Assembly: GCA_050084515.1 (NCBI GenBank)
Contig: CM114271.1
Coordinates: 43,586,001-43,650,000 of the forward strand
Direction of reading: 5' to 3'
DNA: 64,000 nucleotides
Source of the DNA: Blasia pusilla
Lineage: Eukaryota > Marchantiophyta > Marchantiopsida > Blasiales
Shown here: in pieces, positions 11,470-24,441 of the stretch
Layout of the letters: each line of letters opens with the position of its first letter
Position numbering within the stretch: position 1 is the first letter of the stretch
Position numbers and translations under genes: made by a program
The notes under the pieces: model-generated
The model's database searches: none
Told to the model about the DNA's origin: nothing
What the model saw: only the letters and a program-made list of their open reading frames with translations

Positions 11470-14400
11470 ACCCTATAGACTCTGGATATTTAACCGATAG
11501 AATATAAAGTGAAGCTTGAAAGAATGTGTGGCCTTTTATAGTAGAAATTAGAGAGGGGACCAATATGTTTGAATAAAACCTGAAAAAACTCATGAATTGT
11601 TTTGAAGAGTGGATTCTTATTACTCTTCTAAGATTTAAGAAAGTAGAAATTAGATTTAAAATTTGAAATTAAAATAGGATTATTTTTTAAAATAATCATT
11701 TTAGTTCAGATGCGATATTTTGGGAAAATAAAATGAATTTGAATGGAAAAGGGAAATGATTGCATTAATTAAAATTATCTAAAAATTTAGTTAGTGAATG
11801 TTATTTTGGTGGGAAGAGTAGAAGGGGATAATTATGTATTGTTAAAACTTTTATGAGGAGTAAATTTACTTAGGGGAGTTGGGTATTATTTAAAAGTGAA
11901 ATTTCTTATTCTTTTAAGATTTAAAATTTTTGAAATGAAACATATTTGTCAAAAATCAGTTTTTTGGGCAGGTACATGCATGCTAACTAGTGTGTGAAAG
12001 ATATAGACTGGATGGGAAAAAAAAAAAAAGAACAAGAAAAAACTAATGAAGAGCTTGGGATTTCTAGGGTTGTTGATGTGTGTGGAACATGGGGACATGA
12101 AGGAAAAAGTTTTTTCACAAAATAATTAATTTGTCCCCCTCTTCATTTAGGGTGAGGTAGCATAGTAGCACATGACTTGTGACACAAATTTTGAAAAGAA
12201 ATTAATTGGGGAATGGGATTGTTGATAAACTTCAGTTTTCATTCATCGTATAACATATATTTTGCACCATGTAAGGGGATGCTAAATGAGGGGAGGGTCA
12301 TTGATCATGGGCTTATCAGGAAATAAGATTAGTAAAAGATTTCACAACACTAGTGCAAACTCAATTTCATGTAATATAGTTATACTTCCAAAATCAGTCT
12401 TCAAAATTATTTAAGTGTCATGTTCTAAGGACATAAGCTCTCAAAAATTCAAGAATCAAGCCTATGTTAACAACATAAATAAATATAGACAGATATTTTT
12501 GCAAGAAGAAGATCTCTTCCTCATGGATTCATGCCCTCTACAATTGAATAATACTTACCAATCAAGATGCACATTCCATGTATGATAAAAATCCTTTAAT
12601 CCTCCTTTCGAAAACACATGAGCGCCTTCTCCTCTTCCTTGGGTCTGCTCTTCATTTAAAAACACCACACCAAAATCCATTCATGTCTTTGGAAAGCCCT
12701 TGATCCCACCTAGTTTTATGGGAAAAAAACCCCATGTTATCACCATCTCGTCATTTGAAATCAAATCATCCTATTTTTGCTTGGCCCTCCTTGTGTATAA
12801 ATCAACTATTGTACCATGCTCGTGTTGTGCACATAGTAATTTTTTCCTCATTCAAAAAATTCATTACTTACCTATCGGAGTTATCCAAAAGACAAGTGTT
12901 AATCAATGTTAGTCCTAATATATAGGAGTCAGAAAGTGCTTCTCTTTTCATAGTATAAGTTGCTTCATCTTTCCTCCTTTCCTTCCATTTAAACTTTAAA
13001 TGTGGACTATTTAGTCTTGTAGTTACTCTCTAGACCAAAAAAATCCCACAAAATTTCAAAACAAAAACTTTCAATTTGCAAGTGTCAAGACTCAAGAGTT
13101 GCAAATTATGCCAAAAAAAAAATCACATTCAAATCTGCAAATGTTGCTTGTAAACTTGGTACTTTGTGAGGATTTGTACTCTAAAAGTACTTGCTCTTTG
13201 GATCCATGTTACTCACAAACATTTTGCTATTGTTCCAAAGACATTTCTCCTTTTTTTCTTTTCCTTTTACGCCTTTAAGGCCATATTTTAAGGATTTATA
13301 ACCCTAGATATCATGTTCATTCCCAACTTGCCAACTCTTCCTCTTTCTTAACATGGGGGCAGTTTGAAGGATAAGATGCACATCAAGGAGCTACATCCTC
13401 AAGCTAATAACCTTACAAAGGATTGAAAGGAGCTACAAGAAATTCTCTTCTCTCAATAATTTGTCCCATTCGAAAAATTCCACATGAGGTTGATAAAACA
13501 TAATTGTGGCCAAGTTCATGCATATAAAATCCAACTATGAGGTCATTTGAGCTATATATACTACACCTAACTCGAGGGAGAGTTTGATAAGGATGGGTTT
13601 TTTGGGAGAGAGTGCACAAATGATGAGAGATTGAAACAATCACAATACATGCAAGCAATGGAGAAGCCTTAAACATTAGAGGAGAACTATTAGTAATAAT
13701 TTGACGTTGGTCTTTAAGGAGAATTTCATTTGGTGCCGATAGAAACTAATGGAAGTGATGAGGGAGAAATAAAAAGAGATAAATAGGAGAGGAGATGAGT
13801 GAGAATTTGGTACTACAATATATCAATGATTTAGAAAATCACTATGAATTGACTATGTTGTTATCATTGCTATTTCATGCGTGTTATACCTAACTCTCTC
13901 CTACATGGTCCTCCAAATTTCAATACATTCTATGCACCCATTGAAAGGCTTTTTTACTATGAATATATTTTTGTGCATATTCTCTTTATTTTCCTAGTAA
14001 TTATTGGTGCCCCATATAGAATCATCACTCTACTTACAAGGGAAACATAAGAAAAAATCATTGATTTCATTCTTGACTTTCTTTTTGGTAATACCACATG
14101 TCAAAATTGAATGCACCAATCTCATCTAAAATTATGCATTGGGAAAGTAGGATCATTTGATACAATCAATATAATTTTGGGGACTTAGTGAAGGTTTTTT
14201 TTTGTAAAAGATGGTCTAAATATGACTAGTTTGATGCATCATTATGGTGTTGATCTTTTAGTGTTTGCATATCATTGTTTCTTGCTATTTTTCAAGAAGA
14301 TTTCATCGCCCTTTTTATTTGTTTCCCCATGAATCTCTTTTCCATTTCTAATGCATATGATCCATCTTTTTCATCCCATTTGTTAGCACATCTTGGATAA

Positions 14401-14800
14401 ATGACATTTGTTGTTGTTTCATAGCTTCCCCATCCACTATATCTATTTCTTATAATGATTGCTATAGGAATAGATGAAAGAAAGAAAGAAAATGAATCAA
14501 TTTATCTCTCTACTCATTTCTATAATCTAGTTGGCATGCTCATACAGTGAACACTTTTAAAACCATCTAATCTTTGATCCTCCATCCCTAATTTTTTTCA
14601 ACATTTAAAATCATTATAAGAGTTATGAGTTTTTTTTTCTTAGAAATATGTACAAACTTTCAATAATATTATAGATTAGTAGTATAAGAAAAAATCCTTT
14701 TTTCCTCAATTTATGCACTTCTCCTCTTAATTTTAAATTATACTTGTCCCCACCTCGTATGTACCCTCTCCCTTTCTCATCTAGAAAATCCCCCTCTTCT
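11470..14800. other. AT-rich, gene-poor stretch
   Basis: No convincing gene, RNA or intact mobile element was found on either strand. Short open frames at 12700-12925 and 13413-13676 have no recognisable motif and many A/T runs. A CTAACTAG|T at about 11980-11987 after CATGCATG resembles the Helitron 3' ends elsewhere in the window, but no partner 5' end was found. Confidence 0.4.
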
Positions 14801-14809
14801 ACAATATTC

Positions 14810-14881
14810 AAACTTCCTTGATAGTTTAGGGATGCGAAGGGACTAATGTCATTTCGCGTCCCTGAACTATCAAGGAAGTTT
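14810..14881. repeat. 29-bp inverted repeat (foldback/MITE-like)
   Basis: Arms 14810-14838 and 14853-14881 are reverse complements with 27 of 29 matches (core AAACTTCCTTGATAGTT). The 14-base loop makes a strong hairpin. It lies about 320 bp downstream (in the minus-strand sense) of the CACTA transposase remnant. It could be a tiny foldback element or terminal-repeat debris. A small-RNA precursor is possible but unsupported. Confidence 0.75.
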
Positions 14882-15119
14882 GTCCCAAATCTTGAATGAC
14901 TTCATAGTGTTGGGGAGTGAGAGATTAGGTTTGACATGTCCAAATCAATTAAGCTTCAGGGATAAATCAAGATGCGAACTCGGGATACATAAGGTTGGTT
15001 GATCCAAAACATGGCTAATATGAGCATATTTGGGTATAGACCATTAGGATGAGCGTGACAGCTCAACGTAAGGTTTTATGACACACAAGATCAAGATTCA
15101 AGGGAGTATGTGCACGACA

Positions 15120-16347
15120 TCTTAGCAAGGCCACAAATTTCTTTGTTTGGAGCCAAAGAGGTAAATTGTAGTTCACCAAGAGCACCGGCCATGTGGACCA
15201 AGAGTTAGATTTCTAAGAAAAGGGATTAACCCCATCAAGGGCTAATCCAAATCTACAATTACTAATCTCTTTTGCAAAATCTGGATACAAATTATTCACA
15301 TGACACCATGCCTTGCTGTTCGTAGTGTATCTAACTTATCCATCTACACTCTTATTTTCTAAAGCCCAATTCAACAATTGGGATAGAACTCGACACCGAA
15401 ACATCTGTTGTATTCTAGGGATTAGAGGAAAGTGTGGGAATACCTTACAAAGTACCAGCGATTGTCCCACTTGCTTGAATCTAGACTTGCTACATATTGG
15501 GCAGGTTTTGAAAATCGGCCAAATCTTCTCGAAAAAAAACACAGCCATCCGGACAAGCATGGATAGAATTATAACTCATGCCCAACCTCCCAATCAGCTT
15601 CTTTGCAGTGTAGTAGCTTGATGGGACAAGATTATCAATAGGCAATACCAATCTACCAAGAAGTTTTAATATTTCATCTACTGCTATGTTTGACACATTA
15701 TGGGTTGTTTGGATATTAAACAAGAGCATGAAGAATGCAAGAACTGATGTCTTTTTAGTAGGGAGCAATGGCTTGCATGCATCAGCCAGCTCTTGGTATT
15801 CATCTCCCTGACTATTCGTATCAGGATCTTGTTTAAAGACCAGTTCTGATTCCACCCCATCTCCCAGGGGCAGAACATAATCTTCATTCTCATCCTCATG
15901 GAAATGGTCATACTATTGGAAGATATCATTGAGCATTTCATGGACATCAACGTTATCATCCAACTAACCATTGTGTAAGCTTTCTTCATGACGAGGTTGG
16001 ACGGTGTAAATAGATCTCATGACCTTCTCACCATGCTCCTTCCTCTCATGTTGATCATAAGTTTGCCAATCCTCATCAGAAGAATCCCACCCATCCCTAC
16101 TTTTGGGCACTCAAAAAAACTATAAGCGCCCATGTTTCCTTAAATGCCCCTCCAGTTTCTGAATGGACATTGTAGCCCCACCCTTACATAGACTACAAGG
16201 GCATCTAATTCTTTTCCTTTGAAGTGCTAGAGCTTGCGCATATTTACTTCGCCACAATTTCAAATCATGAGCATTGGTTCTTTCGGGATGATTCAAGTCC
16301 AATCTAGATGGTTTCCTTATCACGAGAATTGTTACAAAAAACAACAA
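15120..16347 (-). pseudogene. CACTA/EnSpm transposase (Tnp2 type), fragmentary
   Basis: Read on the minus strand, the N-terminal transposase-associated zinc-binding region is at about 16180-16230 (CPCSLCKGG...LRKHGR). It is followed by a Tnp2-type core at about 15490-15620 (LGMSYNSIHACPDGCVFFR), CPICSKSRFKQ and PLIPRIQQMF (15400-15490), then GLALDGVNPF and WSTWPVLLVNYNLPLW (about 15150-15240). This is the usual order of plant CACTA transposases. The pieces lie in different frames, and there is a TAG after GVNPFS. The DDE core beyond 15120 is not traceable. No CACTA terminal repeats were located. A dead relic. Confidence 0.8.
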
Positions 16348-16349
16348 AG

Positions 16350-18100
16350 AAATGACTCAAAACTATGACGCACACCATACCTAATCGATTATCGAACAAG
16401 CTTAGTAAAACGAATGTATGGCATTCTTTCTTGGGGTATGTTTAACTATGCAGAATTAATAGTCACTAACCTATGACATACAAAATAATACAAAAATATG
16501 TTTCCCTAAACATCCTTAAGGCCCAAAATGGGTATAATATATTGTATAATTGTACACACCTGATAATCATCCGCACTCTTCTCAACCTTCCCTGTCAAGT
16601 CAAACACTAGAAAAATCTAAACACCTGAGTATAAAAAAAAATAGTGAGTATGGTTTTTCCCATTTCCATATTGTGGCTTTACATTTGCCTTCTTCGATTT
16701 TGAGAGTCTATGATATGACTTCCATACGAATACAATGAATGAATATGAATAAATTGTACCAACTTTTCTTTACTAACAACAATTTATTGTATTAATCACT
16801 GAGTGATTTATTTGAGGATCTAAAATTATCAACTTACTTTCAAACGTCCTCTACAGTAGCTTTGTATGTTTTTGGTATTAGCATGGGAACTTAAATGGCA
16901 GCTTTGCATTTTAGGGATTATCCTTGTTACAGTTAGAATGGACTAATCATTTAAATTCTCGAGTATGTCTTTCTAATTGCATGCCAGAAATATTCCTCAT
17001 TAAAAAATGCGGATAGAGGGTAGAGGGTTATAACACCACACAAGATGAACCCACGCAACAATACTTCTCTTGCACAAAGAATCCTCATAGCAAATACGAG
17101 ACGTCACATCTGGATCGAGTGTGGAAAGCATATCAAATACCTTCTGGTCAAATTTTCCCAACGGAATCTCTCCTTGTAACCATTTGAACCAAGTAGTATC
17201 AGGCATATTCCAAATGAAGAACAAACTCACCCTACTTCAAATCCAATATACAATCGGCCATACTTGTGTCAAGTTCCCACGTCTGCCCCTAAATATAATC
17301 GAGAACTCCTCTACATTCTCGTAGAAAACTAGAACTACACATTTACACATCAGTCTATTCATACCACTCAGGAGATGGATTTTACCAAGGTTCACACAAG
17401 GCAGTACATTTTACCAAGGTTCACACAGTCACATTTGGATTGGAAAGAGTGATTGACAAGTACAAACGTTCAAACAGAGCTAATACAACAACCTCGTGTG
17501 ATCAGCATGACACTAGCAAACCTTGACATTTCTGGTCTAAAATCTTGCAAAGAAAATGTGCAATTCGTCTGTTCCAGGTCGGATTAATGGGAGAGACAGG
17601 TTTAAATAGTCGGGATCTTCCTTGTCGCATGACAATGCAACGTCAAGAAATTGACACAATAGTTCTAGCGCACAGGGCTACTCGAATGGAAATAAGTGAT
17701 TCTAAACAACCTCATGAAGGAACAAGGGTGCAATGAGAATCAGGCCACATCATCAAATTCTCACTGCACGCAACAGGACTCTGGATCTAAGGGATTTGCC
17801 ATACTTGATCTCCACAAAAGCGTATTTGATTAGGTCAACCAGAGCGAAGAACAGGGCCAGAGAACAAAGAAAACATCGGAGGCCAAAAAACCGACATGTT
17901 TCATTGATCTCCACAATACACCCGTTACTAAATTTTCCAACAATCGGAGGAACGATGCCTCATGGTCGCGCAGATCAGGAGGCGCATCCCTCGCTCGAAT
18001 ATCGTCCACTCTCAACACAAAACCCGCCTGAGTCGCCAACACCAAACGCTGCCGTAGTTGTTAGCTCTTGTCTTGGCTGTCACAGTTGTTAGCTCTTGTC
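16350..18100. other. relic DNA, no gene recognised
   Basis: It lies upstream of the CACTA transposase remnant and may be its 5' region. A minus-strand frame at 17000-17230 and plus-strand frames at 17545-18092 have no recognisable domains. A short duplication TTAGCTCTTGTCTTGG occurs at 18061 and 18089. Confidence 0.35.
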
Positions 18101-18116
18101 TTGGAGAGTACCGTGG

Positions 18117-18336
18117 TCACCAATGTCTGTCGATCTTCAGTTTGACACCAAGCTTGCAAGATCGATCACTCTCCGCACGAGCCAGTTGAGGGTCGAGTTT
18201 GGGGCCAATTTCTAATGCTCGAATCCATCTCATGTCTTGTTTGCCTCTGGGACATTCGAGAGAGAGAGACTAAATATTGTCACCAAGGTCTGTTGATCCC
18301 CAGTTTGTTACCGAGCTTGCAAGATCGATCACTCTC
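18117..18336. repeat. two direct copies of a roughly 60-bp segment, 163 bp apart
   Basis: TCACC-A-GTCTGT-GATC--CAG...GCTTGCAAGATCGATCACTCTCC occurs at 18117-18174 and again at 18280-18334 with about 90% identity. Between them lies a short GA run. It may be the remains of a tandem repeat or a duplicated regulatory segment. No gene was recognised next to it. Confidence 0.65.
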
Positions 18337-18346
18337 CTGAACCAAC

Positions 18347-21340
18347 ATGCAGCTTGGATTTGCACGAACCTCCCCACTCCATAAAAACTCCAAAATTTCT
18401 ACTCCCCACTCAATGAAACTCCACTCCACCAATGCACTCTTTGCGCGCTCACTCTCTCCCGCCAAAGACAACACACCATATCCGCAAGCAAGTAACCAAA
18501 CATTCCAAACTACAACATTCTATGCCATATCAACGATCAACATTCCCTCCCATGCCACATCATTCACAATGCTTCCAAGTCAACCCTACATATGATATGC
18601 AAAATATTATAATTATGCCTCCAAAATTATCCTCTTTTCGATGTCTGATACTATGTTGAAGGTGACCTACACTATGCAAGGCGGATTGAAAATTCCTCTT
18701 TGAATTTGACTTCTACTATCATGACAAGAGTCTTGAAAGGATAGTTGGAGTTTCTCTGAACACATCCTCAAATCTTCAAACTTTATGTCAACATGCACTT
18801 AAATCTCATGACTCCGTGGAAAGAAAAGCCTGCAAATGACCACCCACACATTAAATGAAAAAACGTAAACCCTAAATAAGGTCTTTCATTTTTTGTATTA
18901 GCATGAGGGGATCATTGGCACATCTGAACCGTTGAAGTTGGGAACGGATTTATTTCAAGGCTATTACCAAGTTTCATCATCATCCAATAGTTGGAATGAA
19001 TGTTATCATCATGTTAACGTGAAAATGCCACAACGACTCGAAAGATTCCTACTCAATGCCCTCTTGCTCATTCTTGACCCCTCATTTTCTCCCCTCCCAG
19101 TAGGTGTGCTACTTTTCAACTTAGTGAAAGTACTCATATCTACAATGTTTGATCTTGTTCATTACTTTAACTTTATTTTCTCTTTAGAGTACATGAGAAT
19201 TTAGTGTCATTTCATTTCAGGTTGTATTAAAAATTCACTTTAGTTTCACACTCATACTTGTAAGATTATACATAAATAAATTCTCCAACTATTGATACAC
19301 TTGATGGTCAATCTAAAGGAACCACTTGCACTCATTCACAAACCAGCTTCCACCTGCCTAACTATTATCAGACTCTACTATTTTATAAACCCAACCAATG
19401 CTCACTTATGAGACTCTACTATTTCAAGTAGAACATGATACCTTAAATTATTATTCATGTCCATCCAATATTCTTCACATGAATTTAACCATTGCTACCA
19501 AATGCCTCAAATTACCATTCATATCCATTTAATAAACTTCAAATAAATTTCACCCCCAATTTTACTTAGATGCACATTGTACGAATCTAATCCATTTGTA
19601 TATTTAATTACACTAATAAACCTTCCTTATTCATACTTCATGGGCTGCATACTAGTTTAGTTTGATATATCTTAATTATTTTGTAGCTCTATACATGTCC
19701 ATGGAAATATTGTGCGGGATAGTGATCATATGTAACAAGTTACTCTTTGTGCATTCTTGAGCACATCTTCTAATTATCAACTCCCATAGGAAGTTGTGAA
19801 AAAAAAATGAAACCTTTGCTACAAGATTCAAGAGGAACTCTACTTGAAAGAGTCTTTTAATATGTAGATATTTTCAAATTTGTCTGTAGGACTGAACCCT
19901 CTAAATAATCCTCTCTAGATCCTAAATGAGCACCAAAGGATCTTTCAAGATCCCCCTGATCTTGATTGAAATCAATGCTCAAAATTTGAAGGTAGTCTAG
20001 TCTAGAGTCACGTGTACTCTCATCTTCGCATTGTAGTCCTCCAGTTGATGTCAAACTCATGCTCGTTTCTCAAGGAGTATTAGAGAAAATTGAGCTTGCA
20101 TTAGAGGTCATATACAAAACATATTGAGATGGTTTGACAATGTAAAATGGTCTTCAAACTTGAGAAGCTTGCTTCTCAAGTTGGACTTGAGTTCTAGCTT
20201 TCTTGATGAGTCTTCCAAATCCAAGTGGCTCTAAAGTCAAGGCTCAAAGTTGGACACAATTTCTCTTCAATATATCATTGACTCCTTTATGATAAATAGG
20301 AGTCTTTACATCATCTTGTTTGACCTTCCCTTATATCTTGTAGGAAATATATTGACTAAATCTAGTAACCTTTCTAGTTAAATATTTCTAAAAATTTGGA
20401 GTAATACCTCAAAGTTGGGTGGAATACTCTATAAAGCTCTCTCTTTCATGGTGGATTGAAATTTTCAAAGCTTTATTTAAAAGTTTCAAATTTTTTTCCT
20501 TTCCTTTCTTCCATTTTCGGAGTGTCATTCTATTGTCTTTTAACAAATGAACTACTTGTGAGTTGTTGCTTAACACTCCATTTTGAAAAAAGGCCCACAC
20601 TTTAATGTTGAATCAATCATTTTGGCAAAGAAATCCCATTCTTGCGATTCATAATCTCACCTTGGAGTTTGGTTACCACTATTTTGCCCACTAATTTGTA
20701 GATGGTCTATAAGGAACCAATGAACATCTTGAAGATACGATAAGCCAATTCAACTTTATCTTGTTTTTTCAACAAGATAGTCTCCAAAGTCCAAATATGA
20801 AAGATTTCAAGTTATAGAAGGAAAATTTTGATAGCAGTTGTCAAAAATCAATGCATAGAGCTTACATCTTGGATTCTCAAAATCTTAGAAATGACAATAG
20901 AATGACAAAGTACATACTATAGTTTTACAAAGTCTTACAAAGATTTGAAATGGAATATATACTATTATGGGAGAACACCTTCTTGATTTTCAAACACTTG
21001 TTTGATTGACATATGACACTCAAGCAACAAGATTTTTTTCTCATACTTGGGGCAACAAGAAAATCTTGTACGGGTGGCAAGATTTTTTTTGGAATTTGTA
21101 TGAAGCATGATTAATCATGTGGAGGGTACAGGATGTACACTAATATCTAGTTCTATAGAATTGCACAACTTGAGTTCTGTAAATGTGAATGGTTTCCTAC
21201 CACACGAGTCTCGCAATCTCAAGATGAATGCTATGTAAGCATAAGGTGATTCCCCATTCGTAAAATAAACTAGCCTTGTGGCCCCTAGTGGCGGGGTGTG
21301 GATTGGCACAGGATGCAAATTAATAATGAGAGTTAGAAAA
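18347..21340. other. AT-rich, gene-poor stretch
   Basis: Frames at 18347-18659 (plus), 18932-19204 (plus), 19857-20060 (minus) and 21115-21318 (minus) show no recognisable domain, and flanking splice signals do not join them convincingly. The composition matches the adjacent relic DNA. Confidence 0.35.
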
Positions 21341-21361
21341 AATAGAGGGAATCCCTACACA

Positions 21362-21566
21362 TCTATATTATTATGGCATTGTGCCCCTTCAACTTTCAAA
21401 CTCATCTTGGGTCGACATGTAGCATTTTTAACTCATTAAGTCTTGACAAGTATTCTTGACTAATTTTGAGGGAATTTTGGGAGGTTTGTTAAAGATTAGT
21501 TAAGATAATGATGGGTAATTCAAATTACCCATTGTTAGCCCCATGCAGTGCACGCTTACCTACTAG
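21362..21566 (+). mobile_element. 205-bp non-autonomous Helitron
   Basis: It starts A|TCTATATTATTATGGCATTG and ends ...CTTACCTACTAG|T, that is, a 5' TC and a 3' CTAG inserted between A and T as Helitrons do. A subterminal perfect 9-bp hairpin (TGGGTAATT/AATTACCCA, 21512-21531) precedes the end, and the last part (ATGCAGTGCACGC) is a diverged form of the GTGCATCGCAC hairpin of other copies. It has no coding capacity, so it would depend on a RepHel such as the one at 41.6-48.4 kb. The 5' 15 bases match the mini-Helitron array at 23.9-24.6 kb. Confidence 0.7.
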
Positions 21567-21579
21567 TGTGTTTCATATG

Positions 21580-23850
21580 CATGCTTAGGAAGGTGGCTAT
21601 GCATCCATACGTGGTAGAATCCAAGGGGGATGAAAGAAATATGCACTTTGGATATCAAAGTGGCAAAAGCATAAGGATAATAAAGTGGGCCAAGAACATA
21701 ACTAAAATAAAAGAGGAGGGAAAAACCATTAGTTTTTCACGGGTGTGAAAGAGAACCATACACAAAAATGCAAATTTGAAAGAGAGGATGATCAACAAAT
21801 GCGCGTTTCAAAACTTTTGTAATGTTTTATATATTATATTGAATAATTTTTTAATGTCTTTTAAGCATCAGACGACAAAGGGTGAAACCGTTTCAAAAGG
21901 AGGAGGAAGGATGGCGGGATATATGGAATGGGGATGCAGGGACGTGGGTCGAACTCACAACGAGAACAAAAACAGGATACTGCCGACGGCGGTTTGGATC
22001 CTGCAAGAAATGGAATCTTGCACGGACGGAGCAAATTCAACTAGACCGGGAAGATCTCGAGGTAGATCTGTTTGGCTCATCGCGTCCGGCCAACGATCTA
22101 TCGTTGCGGGTCATGGTCAGGACAGCCCGCCCTTTCGTCAGCTGCTCGGAGGCGGAGCCTCGGAGGAAGACGCAGACGAAGATTGCGCCGCGGGCAATCA
22201 ATCCCTGGTTGTCCAGTTTCCGCAGGGTTCGGAGATCCCGACGCCACAATTGTCATGGTGTGACAAGGTATGTCCAATTTAGTTCAATTTCACGGAAATC
22301 CGAAAAACCACGAAGTATAGAGGTCCATGGGTTGAGCGTTCTTCGTATTCGACAGTTCTTCAAAACTTCACTCCACGAGATCAAGCGCGTCGAGGATAGA
22401 CGTTGTCGGTTGGAGTTCCAAATGTTGGTTCGTTCTTCCAAATGAAAAGCTAGACCCGCTAAATCATACGAGTAGACGATTCGTGGGAGTTCCAAAGATT
22501 TTGGTCAGTTTTCCAAAACGAAAATGTGGTTCCAAGTTATACGGAGAAAATTGTGTGGAGTAAGTTTCACCTTTAGGACAAGTTCTCCACAACGAAAATA
22601 CAAAAGTTGAAGGGTATGCGGAGTCACGTGTGGTTCTTCTATCTAAATCTGCAAAACTTAAAAGTTAAATTAGGGCCGGGTCCCATGGGCCTCCCTAGAG
22701 ATCATGGCGACCTCATTTCCGCGACCAATTTGTATTTCCCTAGGACAAAGTACACATGTTTTGAGCAGAAACCGTTAGATATGCAATGAGAAGCGTTGCC
22801 AGGACGCCAGACAATTTCTGGGCCCAAAAAATTTGGGTGCAGAAAAAGTGGCGACCCTTGAAGGTTGCCGCGACGTCCTGCCCATGGGACTCGGCTCTTA
22901 AGGGCTACATCCCATGCGCTCCTATGGTCGCAGAAATGACCCAACGTCCTCGTGACCCCTGACTATTACCGAAAGGACGAAAGTATTTTGGTCTATTATT
23001 CAATGGTAACTTACTTTGGTGCGCATCCATGGGATAAGGCCATAATCCCATGGATGACCTAAGTAAGTTTGGTCTTTAATAACTAGCCAGATTGAGGTCG
23101 TGAGGATGGAATTGCTTCATGGGGTTGCGAGGTCATTTATGCTACCAAAAGTTTTGGACGCAAAAAAATTGGCAACCCTCTAAGGACCCGGTCTCATGTG
23201 GCCGGATCCTTGCCCAGTCGCAATTGGGGTCGTTGCGGTTGCAGCATAGCAATAGCAAGAAAAGCAAGAAAAGGATTATTTCCTTCTCGCCGGGTGGTAA
23301 CAAGGTGGCAAGAAACTTGCGCCCTGTGTTCTAACAACACCAATTTTCTTAAAGTCCCATGAATCCCATCCGCCAGATCAACCAAAATCCGGAACCCTGG
23401 GGCCAGGTCGTGGCGACCTCGGCCACATGGGACCGGATGCTAAGGCCCTTATCCCATGGCATAGAAACCGACCCCCAGCCCTCCGGGTGGCTAGCTGTTC
23501 TCAGCCGGTTTCATATTGAATACTAGGGCTGAAACCGCCCCTGCCCATCACTCTAACAAATCGTCCCCTCATTCACTCTCTAGAGCGAACAATCACACGG
23601 TCGTAGTTCTTGCGCCCTAAATTTCTGGGCGCAAGAAATGTGACGACTCTGTCAAGTTTCTAGGACTCCGGCTACAATCTATCATACAATTTACAATCTA
23701 CAATCAGACAACTTTGGGCCGTGGGATGAAGTTGATCTAACATGGTGCAACGTCTGTGAGCTACGCTCGCCCATAGAATATGGCTCTACTATGGCCATGA
23801 ACATGGGATAAGGCCCTAATATGCGATTTGGCTGCAAGTAACACAATTAT
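21580..23850. other. decayed retroelement-like region with repeated motif
   Basis: Overlapping open frames at 21776-22445 (both strands) have no recognised domain. A phrase like ATTT-GGGYGCA--AAA-TGGCGACCCT recurs at about 22825, 23150 and 23620, with repeated words such as GGATAAGGCC and CCCATGG between. The last copy (GGGCGCAAGAAATGTGACGACTCTGTCAAG) resembles the LTR-end plus primer-binding-site junction of some Tat/Ogre-type gypsy elements. This is inference only, since no gag or pol remains here. Confidence 0.3.
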
Positions 23851-23854
23851 GGAT

Positions 23855-24441
23855 ACTAGTAAGGTGCCCGTGCGATGCACGGGAAATTAAAAAGTGTTTG
23901 AAGAGTTAATGTATAGCTCGTGAAGGGAAGAGATTAATGATATTGCACATAAATTCAAATTTTTATTTGCTGCCCGTAACATGTGAAACATTTTCTTGTT
24001 ACCACGAGTCAAACAAAGAGGTGTTTGCAAATCATGAAGGCACTCTCCCATAATAATATATATAAAGTGCCCGTGCGATGCAAGGGAAATAAAAAAGTGT
24101 TTGAAGGGAAGTGGTCAATGATGCCGCACATAAATTCTAATTTTTATTTGCTGACTGTAGCATGCGAAACATTTTCTTGCTGCCCAGCTGCCACGAGTCA
24201 AACAAAGAGGTGTTTGCAAATCATAAAGGCACTCTCCCATAATAATATAGATAAAGTGCCCGTGCGATGCAAGGGAAATAAAAAAAGTGTTTGAAGGGAA
24301 GAGGTCAATGATACCGCACATAAATTCTAATCTTTATTTGCTGCATGTAGCATGCGAAATATTTTCTTGCTGCCCAGCTGTCATGTGTCAAGCAAACAGG
24401 TGTTTGCAAATCAAGAAGGCACTCTCCCATAATAATATAGA
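23855..24441 (-). mobile_element. head-to-tail array of three mini-Helitrons
   Basis: Three similar units of about 190-208 bp lie at 24441-24252, 24251-24064 and 24062-23855. On the minus strand each starts (TC)TATATTATTATGGGAGAGTGCC and ends with the hairpin core GCATCGCACGGGCAC. Internal junctions read ...CACTTTA|TCTATATT, so one unit's 3' end directly meets the next unit's 5' end. Only the last unit ends in a full CTTACTAG|T. In the last unit the 5' TC has changed to TA. Such arrays are expected when rolling-circle replication reads through a weak terminator. Confidence 0.75.

Noticed and set aside
12700-13676. Small ORFs as genes
   Set aside because: Short AT-rich frames in both orientations with no motif or splice context.
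21776-22445. Overlapping plus-strand frames of 168 and 187 codons as a gene
   Set aside because: Two frames and the reverse strand are all open over the same GC-rich stretch, and none shows a motif; probably compositional.
23867-24275. CRISPR-like array of regularly spaced repeats
   Set aside because: The spacing of about 190 bp and homology along the whole unit show tandem Helitrons, not short repeats with unique spacers.
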